Shown: positions 26,523 to 34,959, counted from the stretch's first letter. The stretch: DNA of 64,000 nt from CAVQJU01 sp963755195 (GCA_963755195.1 CAVWIZ010000001.1:1307140-1371139); one strand, 5' to 3'. Made by a program: numbers and translations. The notes: generated by a model from the sequence alone, not told the origin.

Positions 26523-27473
26523 AATCGATCAACGAAGAGCATTGTCATCTTCAGCGGAAGCGCCCACGTGGAGCTGGCGAGAGCGATTTGCCGGCATCTG
26601 AAGGTGCGCCTCGCGCCCTCGACGACCAGCAGGTTCAGCAACGATTGTCTTGGCGTGCAGCTCGAGGCCAACTGCCGCGAGGCTGATGTGTTCATCATCC
26701 AGCCGCTGGTGCCGCCGGTGCAGGAACATGTGATGGAGCTTCTGCTGATGCTGGATGCCGCGAGAGGAGCATCGGCGGCGCGGATCACGGCCGTGGTCCC
26801 GCACTTCGCCTACGCTCGTTCCGACAAGAAAGACGCCCCTCGCATCTCGATTGCCGCCCGCCTCGTGGCCGATCTGCTGGCTACTGCCGGCGCGAACCGC
26901 GCCTTGGTGATGACGCTGCATTCGCCCCAGGTGCACGGGTTTTTCAGCGTGCCCGTCGATCACCTGAACGCGCTGAACGTGCTGGCCGCGCATTTCCGGC
27001 GACGCAAGCTCACCAACACGGTGGTCGTGTCGCCCGATCTTGGCAATGCCAAGGCCGCGTCCCACTTCGCCCGCATGTTGAAACTGCCAGTGGCGGCCGG
27101 GAGCAAGAAGCGCTTGAGCGACGACCGTGTCGCCATCGACGCGCTCGTCGGCGACGTGGACGGGAAGAACGTGATTGTCCTCGACGACGAGATTGCGAAC
27201 GGCGGCACCATGGTCGAGGTGCTCGGGAAGTTGCGCGAGCGGCGGGTGAAGCAGATCGTGGTCGCCTGCACGCACGGCCTCTTCACGGGGAAGGCCATTG
27301 CGCGGCTGGCCGCGCAGCCGGACATCTCCGAGATCGTGACAACGGACACCGTGCCGGTTCCGGCGGACAAGCGCTTGCCGAACATGAAGGTGTTGTCGGT
27401 CGCGCCCCTCCTGGCCGAGGCAATTCAGCGTATTCACCTGGGCAAGTCCGTGAGCGGTCTGTTCGACGGGTAG
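26514..27473 (+). CDS. Divergent ribose-phosphate pyrophosphokinase (PRPP synthetase) homologue
   Basis: Matches PRPP synthetase over its whole 319 residues (VFIIQPLVPPVQEHVMELLLMLDA, ITAVVPHFAYARSDKKD, MTLHSPQVHGFFSVPVDHLNAL) but with key changes. The phosphoribosyl loop normally D-D-x-x-D-T-x-G-T reads DDEIANGGT, and the SPDxGG motif reads SPDLGNAK. The N-terminal ATP segment (FSNDCLGVQ) is also altered. It starts with TTG (26514 or 26520); no in-frame ATG is suitably placed. It may be a second, non-housekeeping enzyme or a regulatory homologue. Confidence 0.7.
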   Translation: MSLNRSTKSIVIFSGSAHVELARAICRHLKVRLAPSTTSRFSNDCLGVQLEANCREADVFIIQPLVPPVQEHVMELLLMLDAARGASAARITAVVPHFAYARSDKKDAPRISIAARLVADLLATAGANRALVMTLHSPQVHGFFSVPVDHLNALNVLAAHFRRRKLTNTVVVSPDLGNAKAASHFARMLKLPVAAGSKKRLSDDRVAIDALVGDVDGKNVIVLDDEIANGGTMVEVLGKLRERRVKQIVVACTHGLFTGKAIARLAAQPDISEIVTTDTVPVPADKRLPNMKVLSVAPLLAEAIQRIHLGKSVSGLFDG

Positions 27474-27475
27474 CG

Positions 27476-27575
27476 TATAATTGCCGTAGGACTGCCAAGC
27501 TTTGGCGACTGTAGTTGAGGTCGACTGGAGCTTGGCTTTTTCGCAACCCGGGTTTGAGAAAAGTTTCACAAGGGC
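27476..27575 (+). ncRNA. Structured nadA leader, candidate NAD+-I riboswitch
   Basis: TATAAT at 27476-27481 is followed by a structured stretch. GCCAAGCT (27494-27501) pairs with AGCTTGGC (27529-27536), followed by TTTTT, then a second stem-loop around AACCCGGGTT just before the nadA ATG. A leader with two consecutive hairpins in front of nadA in an acidobacterium is where the nadA-motif (NAD+-I) riboswitch is known to occur. I cannot match the consensus position by position, so the identification is tentative. Confidence 0.45.
27494..27541 (+). terminator. Terminator-like hairpin in the nadA leader
   Basis: Perfect 8-bp closing stem GCCAAGCT/AGCTTGGC followed at once by five T. It could end upstream transcription or act as the off state of a leader switch. 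Confidence 0.5.
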
Positions 27576-28727
27576 ATGCTGTTACCACTGCTGACGGCCT
27601 ACGAGAAGGAACACCTCTCCGAGCGCCAGCCGCTCCCTGAGGCGTACCTCGGACTCTCCGACGAGGAGATGGACCGCCGCATCGCCGCGGCCCGCGCCAA
27701 GCTCGGCAGTCGGCTCATCATTCTCGGCCACCACTATCAGCGCGACGAGATCATCAAGTACGCCGACTACACCGGCGATTCGTTCAAGCTCGCGCGCGAA
27801 ATCAGCAAGCACCCCGACGCCGAGTTCATCATCTTCTGCGGCGTCCACTTCATGGCCGAAAGCGCCGACGTGTTGAGCGCGCCGCACCAGCGGGTGATCC
27901 TGCCCGATCTGGCGGCCGGCTGTTCGATGGCCGACATGGCCGAGCCCGAGCAGCTCGAGATGTGCTGGAGCGATCTCGCCCAGATGGGCGTGCTGCAGGA
28001 GAGCGCCGGACGCCAGCCGGTCGTGCCCGTCACCTACATCAACTCTGCCGCCTCCATCAAAGCGTTCTGCGGCGAGCGCGGCGGCGTCGTCTGCACCTCG
28101 TCGAATGCGGGCGCCACGCTCCGCTGGGCGTGGGAGCGCGGCGAGCGGGTCTTGTTTCTGCCCGATCAGCATCTCGGCCGCAACACCGCGTACAAGATGG
28201 GCGTGCCGCTCGACGACATGGTCGTCTGGGATCCGAACGAAATCTGGGGCGGCCTCGACCCCGACGCGGTCAAACGCGCGCGCATCCTTCTCTGGAAGGG
28301 ACACTGCTCGGTCCACACGCGCTTCACGGTGCGCCAGATCGAAAACCTCCGCAAGGAACATCCCGGTCTGCGCGTCATCGTCCATCCGGAAGTGCCGTGG
28401 GACGTCGTGCAGGCCGCCGACGATGCCGGCTCGACCGAATACATCATCAAGACTGTGAAGGCGAGCCCCGCGGGATCCGTGTGGGCCGTCGGGACGGAGA
28501 TTCACCTGGTCAACCGCCTCGCGCACGACGTGGCGCCCGATAAGACCGTGCTGTCGCTCGATCAGTTCGGCTGCCTCTGCTCGACGATGTTCCGCGTATC
28601 GCCCAACCACCTGCTGTGGACGCTTGACGGCCTCGTGGCCGGCCAGGTGCACAACCGCATCACCGTCCCCGAACACCAGAAGCACTGGACCAAGGTCGCG
28701 CTCGATCGCATGTTGTCGATCGAGTAG
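27576..28727 (+). CDS. nadA: Quinolinate synthase NadA
   Basis: 4Fe-4S enzyme of 383 residues making quinolinate from iminoaspartate and dihydroxyacetone phosphate. ILGHHYQRDEI and YTGDSFKLARE occupy the N-terminal domain. The cluster cysteines lie in AAGCSMADM, VCTSSNAG and FGCLCSTMF. No nadB or nadC is in the window. The start is set by the leader and domain alignment. Confidence 0.95.
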   Translation: MLLPLLTAYEKEHLSERQPLPEAYLGLSDEEMDRRIAAARAKLGSRLIILGHHYQRDEIIKYADYTGDSFKLAREISKHPDAEFIIFCGVHFMAESADVLSAPHQRVILPDLAAGCSMADMAEPEQLEMCWSDLAQMGVLQESAGRQPVVPVTYINSAASIKAFCGERGGVVCTSSNAGATLRWAWERGERVLFLPDQHLGRNTAYKMGVPLDDMVVWDPNEIWGGLDPDAVKRARILLWKGHCSVHTRFTVRQIENLRKEHPGLRVIVHPEVPWDVVQAADDAGSTEYIIKTVKASPAGSVWAVGTEIHLVNRLAHDVAPDKTVLSLDQFGCLCSTMFRVSPNHLLWTLDGLVAGQVHNRITVPEHQKHWTKVALDRMLSIE

Positions 28728-28800
28728 CGCCTGAAGTACGATCCTCAGCCTTGTTCCGTTCGATACGACGCGACTTGGCCTTTCGAGAAGGAGAACCTGC

Positions 28801-29400
28801 ATGGCTTTCACTCTACCGGCGTTGCCCTACCCGACCGATGCCCTCGAACCGCATATCGACAAGCAGACCATGGAAATCCACCATGGAAAGCATCACAACG
28901 CATATGTCACCAACCTGAACGCCGCGTTGGAGAAGGCGCCCGAGCTGGCGTCGAAGAGCATCGATGAGCTGTTGAGCGGCATCAACAGCGTGCCCGAGGC
29001 CATTCGGACCGCGGTGAAAAACAACGGCGGCGGCCATGCGAACCACTCCATGTTCTGGCAGATCATGGGGCCGAACGCCGGCGGCGCCCCGACCGGCGCC
29101 ATCAGCGACGCGATCAATTCGTCGTTCGGCGGGTTCGACAAGCTGAAAGAAGAAATGAAGAAGGCGGCGATCGGGCGCTTTGGCAGCGGCTGGGCGTGGC
29201 TCATCGCGAGCGGCGGCAAGCTGTCGATCGAAAGCTCGGCGAACCAGGACAGCCCCGTGATGGAGGGCAAGAAAATCGTCATGGGCATCGACGTCTGGGA
29301 GCACGCCTACTATCTGAAGTATCAGAACCGCCGGCCCGACTACATTGACGCCTGGTGGAACGTCGTCAACTGGGCCGAGGTGAACAAGCGTCTTCGCTGA
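28801..29400 (+). CDS. sod: Superoxide dismutase (Mn/Fe family)
   Basis: A 199-residue superoxide dismutase. Metal ligands lie in IHHGKHHNAY, GGGHANHSMFW and MGIDVWEHAYYL. The Gly of NNGGGHANH and the Gln of SANQDSP fit the Mn-type pattern. AAGGAG is well placed before the ATG. No signal peptide, so it is cytoplasmic. Confidence 0.95.
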   Translation: MAFTLPALPYPTDALEPHIDKQTMEIHHGKHHNAYVTNLNAALEKAPELASKSIDELLSGINSVPEAIRTAVKNNGGGHANHSMFWQIMGPNAGGAPTGAISDAINSSFGGFDKLKEEMKKAAIGRFGSGWAWLIASGGKLSIESSANQDSPVMEGKKIVMGIDVWEHAYYLKYQNRRPDYIDAWWNVVNWAEVNKRLR

Positions 29401-30190
29401 GTGATCCTTTTCCTGTTTCTCGCGCACCTCGCGATCGGCATCGTCTTCACGCTCGTCTTCGTCTCGCGCGAAGCGGGCGTGAAGTTCTTCCGCTTCAATG
29501 CCGGCCTCGCCGCCATCCTGCTCGGCGTGGCCTTCATCTTCCGTCCGCCCGAAGCGTCAGCCACCGACGCGGGACGTCTGGCTGTCGCCGCGCTCATCGT
29601 GTTCGAAGCCGCGGTGCTGGTGTATTGGGCGACCGTCGGCCGCAGGCTCGCGTCCATTCGGCCCGCCATCGTCGCCATATGCGGTCGTCGCCGGCCTCGT
29701 CGCGCTCGTGGCGCAGGCCATCGGCCAGGCGTCCGGCCCTGCCGCGCAGGCGATGGTCGTTGCGAGCTTTCTCAGTTCGGCGGCGCTCCTCGGCGGCGCC
29801 TGCACGGCGATGATCCTCGGACACTGGTATCTCGTGATTCCTTCGCTCCAGGTGTCGCACCTGCAGTCGATCGTCAAGGTGCACATCGCCTCGCTGGTCG
29901 TGCGCGTCGTCGTCGTGGCAGCCGCCGTGTTCCTGGCCATCGTCAACTGGCAGCCGGGCATGGGACCCAGCTTCCGCGGCTACATCCTGTCGGTGGCCGG
30001 CATCTTCTTCTGGCAGCGTGTGCTGTTCGGGCTGCTCGGCCCGGCGCTGCTGTCGTATCTGACCTGGGAAACGGCGAAGATCCAATCGACGCAGTCGGCC
30101 ACCGGCATTCTCTACGTCGATTTCTTCACGGTCGTCGTCGGAGAGGTGCTCGCGAAGTACCTGCTGCTGGCGACGCGCGTGCCGCTCTAG
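29401..30190 (+). CDS. Multi-pass membrane protein, frameshifted
   Basis: GTG start immediately after the sod stop. The first frame gives three hydrophobic segments (ILFLFLAHLAIGIVFTLVF and more); near 29678 one extra A breaks it. The second frame continues YAVVAGLVALVAQAIG and four or five further helices to ATRVPL. The restored protein is about 262 residues with seven or eight helices. No family recognised; GHWYLVIPSLQVSHL may be a heme- or metal-related motif but this is a guess. Confidence 0.6.
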
Positions 30191-30210
30191 AAAAGTAGTA
30201 CACTCGCCGT

Positions 30211-30341
30211 TTGCGGATTGCACCGCGGTCCGGAACCTGTGCAATTTCAGCCTACGAACCGCGTCAGGGCCGGAAGGCAGCAGCGCTAAGTAGATCCTGA
30301 CATGTGCCGCAGGCCCTTCCGGGCCGCGGTCCAGTCCGCAA
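30211..30341 (+). ncRNA. ffs: Signal recognition particle RNA (4.5S type)
   Basis: The conserved apical region GGGCCGGAAGGCAGCAGC followed by GCTAAG...GATCCTGAC is diagnostic of the bacterial SRP RNA hairpin. The flanks TTGCGGATTG...ACCGCGG and CCGCGGT...AGTCCGCAA pair to close a stem over about 130 nt. A -10-like TACACT lies at 30198-30203. It sits directly upstream of dnaX, a common arrangement. Confidence 0.93.
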
Positions 30342-30382
30342 AGTTAGCTGCTAGCCCTTAGCCTTCAGCTCTTGAGCCTCTA
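30342..30382. repeat. TTAGCC word array
   Basis: Degenerate copies of TTAGC(C/T)(C/T)T... fill the gap between the SRP RNA and the dnaX ATG. The copies are weaker than in other arrays. Confidence 0.45.
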
Positions 30383-32092
30383 ATGTCATACCAAGTGATT
30401 GCGCGCAAATGGCGGCCGCAGAAGTTCGACGATGTCGTCGGGCAGACGGCGGTGACGCGGACGCTGCGCAACGCGCTCAAGAGCGGGCGGCTGGCGCAGT
30501 CGTTCGTGTTTGCGGGTCCGCGGGGCGTCGGCAAGACGACGACGGCGCGCATTCTGGCGCGCGCCTTGAACTGCGTGAACGGGCCGACGGCCGATCCCTG
30601 CGGCGTCTGCGACGCGTGCACGGAAATCGCCGAAGGGCGCGACATGGACGTCCTCGAAATCGACGCGGCCACGCACACGGGCGTCGACAACGTGCGCGAG
30701 GTGATCATTTCCGGGCTCGGCATCATGCCCGTGCGCGATCGGTTCAAGGTGTTCATCATCGACGAAGTCCATCAGCTGTCGGGGTCGTCGTTCAACGCGC
30801 TCCTCAAGTCGATCGAGGAGCCGCCGCCGCATGTCGTGTTCATGATGGCCACGACGGAGCTCGACAAGATTCCCGAAACGGTGACGTCGCGCTCGCAGGT
30901 GTACGAGTTCAGGACGATCAGCGGCAAGGCGATTGCCGATCAGCTCCGGCGCATCGTGGACGCCGACCAGATCGAGGTCGGCGACGATTCGCTGGCGCTC
31001 ATCGCCCGCGATGCCGAAGGCAGCATGCGCGACGCGCAGAGCAAGCTCGACCAGGTGATTGCGTTCACCGGAAGCGCCATCACGGCCGCGGACGTGGCCG
31101 CCGTCCTGGGGCTTGTCGGACGCGATCTGCTGATCGACGCCGTGGAAGCGGTCGCCGACGAGAATGCGCCGGCGGCGTTCGAGCTGACCGGGCGCGCCGT
31201 CGAGATGGGGTACGACCTGCGGGCGGTGTGCCGCGAGCTGTCGAGAACGGTGCGCGACCTGCTCGTGCTGTCGGTCGATCCCTCGCGCATCGCCGACGCC
31301 GAGATTGCCGGCGAAGGAGAGCGCGAGCGGCTGCTGGCGCTCGTGAAGCGCTTCTCACGCGAAGATCTGCTGCGCGCGTTCGATCTGCTGGCGCGCGCCG
31401 AGATGGACATCCGCTCGGCGGCCCAGCCGCGCTATCACCTCGAGATGGCGCTGCTGCGGTGGATTCACCTGCGGAAGCTCATGCCGATTGAGGAGCTCAT
31501 CGCCGGCGCAAGGGCGACTGGTGCAGGCGCTCCTGTCGCGCCGTCGGGTCCAGGTCGCCCATCGCCGGTTGTGGCCGGCAGACCAGCGCCCCCAGTTGTG
31601 AAACTCGCGCCCACGGTTAAGCCGGCGCCCGTAGTGAAATCGGCGCCTGTCGTCAATCCGTCGACACCTGTGGACGCCGCGCCCCGCGCCGACACGCCGT
31701 TCAAGGACGCCTTCCTCGCCGAAATCCGCAAGGGCAAGGGCGTGCTCTACAACATGTGCGTCGCGCAGGCGCAAAAGATTGAAGTGGCCGGCGATCGCGT
31801 CACGTTTACGTTTTCGGCCACTCAGCGCGCGCTTCGCGATCAATTCGAGCAGAACCGCGCGTGGCTCGAATCGCTGGCGCAGCAGGTGAGCGGGCGAAGG
31901 ATGGCGGTTGCGGCCGTGCTCGTGGACCCTGTGGACGCCGCCGCCATTGCCGCGGCAGCCGGGCCGCCGGGCAACGTAGCCATGGCCATCGACAAGAAGG
32001 CCGAACTACGCCAGCAGGCGATGGCCGACGCGGGAGTCCAGGCGATGCTCGAAGTGTTTCCCGCGGAAATACGGGATGTAGAGGAAATATGA
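30383..32092 (+). CDS. dnaX: DNA polymerase III subunit gamma/tau
   Basis: Clamp-loader ATPase of 569 residues. Walker A GPRGVGKTTTA is near residue 45, the zinc cysteines lie in NCVNGPTADPCGVCDACTE, Walker B is VFIIDEVHQL and sensor-type TSRSQVYEF follows. Residues 375-450 are a Pro/Ala/Val-rich linker before a C-terminal domain that ends in a short acidic tail. It heads the dnaX-ybaB-recR cluster. Confidence 0.96.
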   Translation: MSYQVIARKWRPQKFDDVVGQTAVTRTLRNALKSGRLAQSFVFAGPRGVGKTTTARILARALNCVNGPTADPCGVCDACTEIAEGRDMDVLEIDAATHTGVDNVREVIISGLGIMPVRDRFKVFIIDEVHQLSGSSFNALLKSIEEPPPHVVFMMATTELDKIPETVTSRSQVYEFRTISGKAIADQLRRIVDADQIEVGDDSLALIARDAEGSMRDAQSKLDQVIAFTGSAITAADVAAVLGLVGRDLLIDAVEAVADENAPAAFELTGRAVEMGYDLRAVCRELSRTVRDLLVLSVDPSRIADAEIAGEGERERLLALVKRFSREDLLRAFDLLARAEMDIRSAAQPRYHLEMALLRWIHLRKLMPIEELIAGARATGAGAPVAPSGPGRPSPVVAGRPAPPVVKLAPTVKPAPVVKSAPVVNPSTPVDAAPRADTPFKDAFLAEIRKGKGVLYNMCVAQAQKIEVAGDRVTFTFSATQRALRDQFEQNRAWLESLAQQVSGRRMAVAAVLVDPVDAAAIAAAAGPPGNVAMAIDKKAELRQQAMADAGVQAMLEVFPAEIRDVEEI

Positions 32093-32209
32093 GGTTCACG
32101 GTTCAGGGTTCACGGTTCAACGTTCACGGTTCCTGGTTCGCGGAGTGCCAGCGCGATCGAACCCTGAACCCTGAACCGTGAACCGTGAACCGTGAACGAC
32201 AAGGATCGC
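32092..32209. repeat. GGTTCACGGTTCA word array with long inverted arms
   Basis: Left half repeats GGTTCACGGTTCA and GGTTCAACGTTCA; right half repeats TGAACCCTGAACC and GTGAACCGTGAACC. Arms of about 45 nt flank a 30-nt unique loop and could form a strong hairpin. It matches the family at 8938-9019 and ends just before the ybaB ATG. Confidence 0.88.
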
Positions 32210-32215
32210 AGTTCC

Positions 32216-32512
32216 ATGAACATCCAACAAATGATGAAGCAGGCGCAGCAGATGCAGGAGCGCCTGAAGAAGCAGATGGCTGAGCTCAGAGTCGAAGCCA
32301 CCGCCGGGGGCGGCATGGTGACCGTCGTCGTCAACGGCAGCAAGCAGCTGATGTCGCTCAAGATCGACCCGGAGGTCGTGTCGAAGGAAGACGTCGAGAT
32401 GCTGCAGGATCTGATTCTCGCCGCGATTAACGACGCCCATCGAAAGGCCGACGAAGAGCTGGCGCAGACCATGGGCGGCATGATGGGAGGGCTCCAGATC
32501 CCTGGTCTATGA
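32216..32512 (+). CDS. ybaB: YbaB/EbfC nucleoid-associated protein
   Basis: A 98-residue DNA-binding protein. It opens MNIQQMMKQAQQMQERLKKQ, continues VEATAGGGMVTVVVNG, and ends with a Met/Gly-rich tail, all typical of EbfC. It overlaps recR by ATGA. The usual gene order dnaX-ybaB-recR is kept. Confidence 0.95.
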   Translation: MNIQQMMKQAQQMQERLKKQMAELRVEATAGGGMVTVVVNGSKQLMSLKIDPEVVSKEDVEMLQDLILAAINDAHRKADEELAQTMGGMMGGLQIPGL

Positions 32513-33099
32513 GCCTCCCCGATCCGCTGATCCGACTCATCGAGGAGCTGCAGCGCCTGCCGGGCATTGGTCCGAAGGGCGCGCAGCGTCTGGCGTTTCA
32601 CATTCTCAGGACTCCGCGCGAGCAGACCGATCGGCTGGTCGAGGCCGTGCGCGACGTCAAGGAAAGCGTGACGTACTGCTCGGTGTGCAACAACATCACC
32701 GACGCCGATCCGTGTGTGTACTGCCGCAACGATGCCCGCGACCATCGCGTCATCTGCGTCGTCGAAGAGCCGCAGAATGTGGCGGCGGTCGAGAAGACAC
32801 GCGAGTTCAAGGGCGTGTATCACGTGCTGATGGGTGCGCTGTCGCCGCTCCAGGGCATCGGTCCCGACGATCTCAAGATCAAGGGGCTCCTCGCGCGGAC
32901 GGCCGACGCGACCGAAGTGATTCTGGCGACCAACCCCAACGTCGAAGGCGAGGCGACGGCCATCTACCTGGCGCGGCTGCTCAAGCCGCTCGGCGTCAAG
33001 GTGACCCGCATCGCCATGGGCGTGCCCGTTGGCAGCGATCTCGACTACGCCGACGAAGTGACGATGCACAAGGCGCTCGAGGGGCGTCGCGAGGTGTGA
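32509..33099 (+). CDS. recR: Recombination mediator RecR
   Basis: A 196-residue protein acting with RecF/RecO in gap repair. The helix-hairpin-helix LPGIGPKGAQRLAFHIL, the zinc finger CSVC...CVYC, and the Toprim block VVEEPQNVAAVE are all present. The C-terminus (GVPVGSDLDYADE) has the usual Walker B-like region. Confidence 0.97.
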   Translation: MSLPDPLIRLIEELQRLPGIGPKGAQRLAFHILRTPREQTDRLVEAVRDVKESVTYCSVCNNITDADPCVYCRNDARDHRVICVVEEPQNVAAVEKTREFKGVYHVLMGALSPLQGIGPDDLKIKGLLARTADATEVILATNPNVEGEATAIYLARLLKPLGVKVTRIAMGVPVGSDLDYADEVTMHKALEGRREV

Positions 33100-33109
33100 C
33101 GCTCACGTG

Positions 33110-33715
33110 ATGCTCCCGACATCCCTCGAAGTGCCGGCGGCGATTCTCATCATGCTCAGCGGCGCGGTGGCGTGCTTCGCCGGCTACCGGCTGTTTCGTG
33201 TGGTCCTGGCGATTTACGGGTTCATTCTCGGCGCGATGCTGGGGAGCTCCGTGATGGGCAGCAGCCACACGGTGGGCATGGTCGTGGCCGCGCTCGTCGG
33301 GGGCATCGCCGGCGCGGTCATCATGACGTTTGCGTATTTCGTTGGCATCGCGCTCATCGGCGCGGGCATGGGCGCGCTCTTCGCGCACGTCGCGTGGGAT
33401 CAGATGCGTTCGGTCGATCCGCCGGCTCTGGCGGTCGTGGCGTTCTCGGTGGTGGGGGCCGTCGGCGCGATGCTGCTGCAGCGGTACGTGATCATCATCA
33501 CGACCGCGTTCAGCGGCGCCTGGACGATGATGGTGGGCGGGTTGGCGATTGCGGGCGACACCGGCGCCGCGCGCGCCGCGGCGACCGGCAACGTGTGGAT
33601 TCTCTATCCGTTCACGCCCGTGGCCGGGCAGCGGTGGGTGCCGATTGCGTGGTTCGTGCTGGGGCTGATAGGCACTGGCGTGCAACTTGGTGTCACCGGG
33701 AAGAAGAAGCGGTAG
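33110..33715 (+). CDS. DUF4203-like multi-pass membrane protein
   Basis: A 201-residue protein with about seven hydrophobic segments (ILIMLSGAVACFAGYRLFR, GMVVAALVGGIAGAVIM and others) and a Lys-rich C-terminus. The pattern resembles TMEM198/DUF4203 proteins, whose function is unknown. The ATG at 33110 follows a GTG at 33107; either could be used. Confidence 0.6.
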   Translation: MLPTSLEVPAAILIMLSGAVACFAGYRLFRVVLAIYGFILGAMLGSSVMGSSHTVGMVVAALVGGIAGAVIMTFAYFVGIALIGAGMGALFAHVAWDQMRSVDPPALAVVAFSVVGAVGAMLLQRYVIIITTAFSGAWTMMVGGLAIAGDTGAARAAATGNVWILYPFTPVAGQRWVPIAWFVLGLIGTGVQLGVTGKKKR

Positions 33716-33724
33716 GCGCGTTCG

Positions 33725-33754
33725 TTGACCGGCCGCGCGGTCATTCGCTAGTAT
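33725..33754 (+). promoter_or_regulatory. Promoter of tRNA-Asn
   Basis: TTGACC at 33725-33730, 18-bp spacer, TAGTAT at 33749-33754. Start would fall near 33761, about 28 nt before the mature tRNA. Confidence 0.6.
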
Positions 33755-33788
33755 TGAAGGTCGCCCGCCCTGGCGGGACCCACCCTGT

Positions 33789-33863
33789 TCCTCAGTAGCT
33801 CAACGGCAGAGCATCCGGCTGTTAACCGGAGGGTTGCTGGTTCGAATCCAGCCTGAGGAGCCA
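33789..33863 (+). tRNA. tRNA-Asn (anticodon GTT)
   Basis: Acceptor TCCTCAG pairs with CTGAGGA; the D-arm, anticodon loop CTGTTAA with GTT, and the TTCGAAT loop are all canonical. The 3' CCA is encoded. The 45 bases from the anticodon arm to CCA are duplicated at 40486-40530. Confidence 0.97.
33819..33863 (+). other. attL: 3' half of tRNA-Asn
   Basis: Left copy of the 45-bp direct repeat; differs from the right copy only at 33830 (A versus C). Confidence 0.75.
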
Positions 33864-33878
33864 TAACATCTTTCATAT

Positions 33879-33903
33879 CAGCGACTTTCAGTCGCTGTTT
33901 GCG
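33879..33903 (+). terminator. Rho-independent terminator after tRNA-Asn
   Basis: CAGCGACT / TTC loop / AGTCGCTG followed by TTTGCGTT. It lies inside the putative island, so it is part of the inserted DNA or was recruited by it. Confidence 0.7.
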
Positions 33904-34220
33904 TTATCAATCGCTTCGTATTCAACCGGAGGGTCGATGATCGCAAGAGCACTGAAAATGCGCCGGCTTTCCTGACTTTCGCCTCGACAATCCACGCTTT
34001 GTCGTCGACGTTGCCTTTTTCGTGCCCTTTGGTTGCAACGTGATCGATGGTCCGATCTGCGTGGGACAGGCATCACTGTCCACCCGCGGAAAGCGCTCAT
34101 GAGGCTCGAGGCTACGTCTGACGCGCGGAGGCGCCGGCCCCAATCAGCGCCTGTTCGACACAGAATGAGAGCGGACACCCGCGCGCTGCACCTCGAGGGG
34201 GTGACACTTGCGGGCTCAGA
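33904..34220. other. Non-coding island DNA
   Basis: No credible gene. A stretch at about 34010-34040 (TTGCC...GTGCCCTTTGGTTGCAAC) resembles one at 40324-40350 near the other end of the island (TTGCC...TTGCCCTTTCGATGCAAC), which may be remnants of the same integrase or element end. Confidence 0.4.
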
Positions 34221-34221
34221 T

Positions 34222-34251
34222 TGTGACCAAATAGGCCAGAAAGGCTATAAT
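34222..34251 (+). promoter_or_regulatory. Toxin-antitoxin promoter, leaderless
   Basis: TGTGAC at 34222-34227 and a perfect TATAAT at 34246-34251 with an 18-bp spacer. The antitoxin ATG is at 34257, so transcription begins at the start codon. This gives a leaderless message, and antitoxin binding would overlap the -10. Confidence 0.5.
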
Positions 34252-34256
34252 TGGAC

Positions 34257-34622
34257 ATGGCCACTGTGACCGTCGCCGACGCCAAGAATCACTTCTCCGA
34301 TCTCCTGCGGCGCGCGGAGTACGGAGGAGAACGGGTCATCGTGGAGCGGCACGGCAAGCCGGTGGCCGTCATCGTCTCGACCGAGGATCTGAAACGTCTC
34401 GAAGCGCTCGAGGACGCGTCGGACGTTCGCGACGCCGAGGCGGCGTTGAAGGAGGCGGCAGCTCACGGCACCATTCCGCTCGACGCGGTGCTGCGGAAGC
34501 ACGGGTTGAATCATCTGATTCAACCTCAACGCGCGACGGCACCGCGCGGGGGGAAGAACATGTCGGCTAAGCCGAGAAGCCTCGCCGCATCTCGCCCGAA
34601 GACGGGTCGCCGCCGGGCATAG
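34257..34622 (+). CDS. Phd/YefM family antitoxin
   Basis: A 121-residue antitoxin. The N-terminal DNA-binding domain reads VTVADAKNHFSDLLRRAEYGGERVIVERHGKPVAVIVS, in the classic Phd order. The C-terminal part is longer than usual and ends in an Arg/Lys-rich tail (RSLAASRPKTGRRRA). It should bind and neutralise the RelE-like toxin encoded 7 bp downstream and autoregulate the pair. Confidence 0.88.
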   Translation: MATVTVADAKNHFSDLLRRAEYGGERVIVERHGKPVAVIVSTEDLKRLEALEDASDVRDAEAALKEAAAHGTIPLDAVLRKHGLNHLIQPQRATAPRGGKNMSAKPRSLAASRPKTGRRRA

Positions 34623-34629
34623 CCGCCGG

Positions 34630-34890
34630 ATGGCCGCCTACCGTGTCGTCTTGACGCCCGCTGCCGACCGGCAGCTCGCGAAATTACCTGGGCAGGCCCG
34701 GGAAATGGTGGCCGCCGCGATCGTCACACTAGCCTCAAATCCCCGGCCGCCAGGCTGCGTGAAACTTGCTGGCGCTGCAGATCTCTGGCGCATCCGCGTG
34801 AGGGATTACCGCGTCATCTATACGCTCGTTGCCGGCGATCTGATCGTGACCGTCGTGAAGATTGGCAACCGCAAGGACGTGTACCGATAG
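34630..34890 (+). CDS. RelE/ParE family toxin
   Basis: An 86-residue protein of the RelE superfamily: YRVVLTPAADRQLAKLPGQ, KLAGAADLWRIRVRDYRVIYTLV and VVKIGNRKDVYR. The RDYRVIY and K..RKD..YR residues fit RelE-type ribosome-dependent mRNA interferases. Paired with the upstream antitoxin as a type II module. Confidence 0.9.
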   Translation: MAAYRVVLTPAADRQLAKLPGQAREMVAAAIVTLASNPRPPGCVKLAGAADLWRIRVRDYRVIYTLVAGDLIVTVVKIGNRKDVYR

Positions 34891-34959
34891 ATCACACCAC
34901 GGTTCGACCACCACGGGCGACAACACTCCAGCCTCGGCCCCGGCATTCCCGACGCGCCG

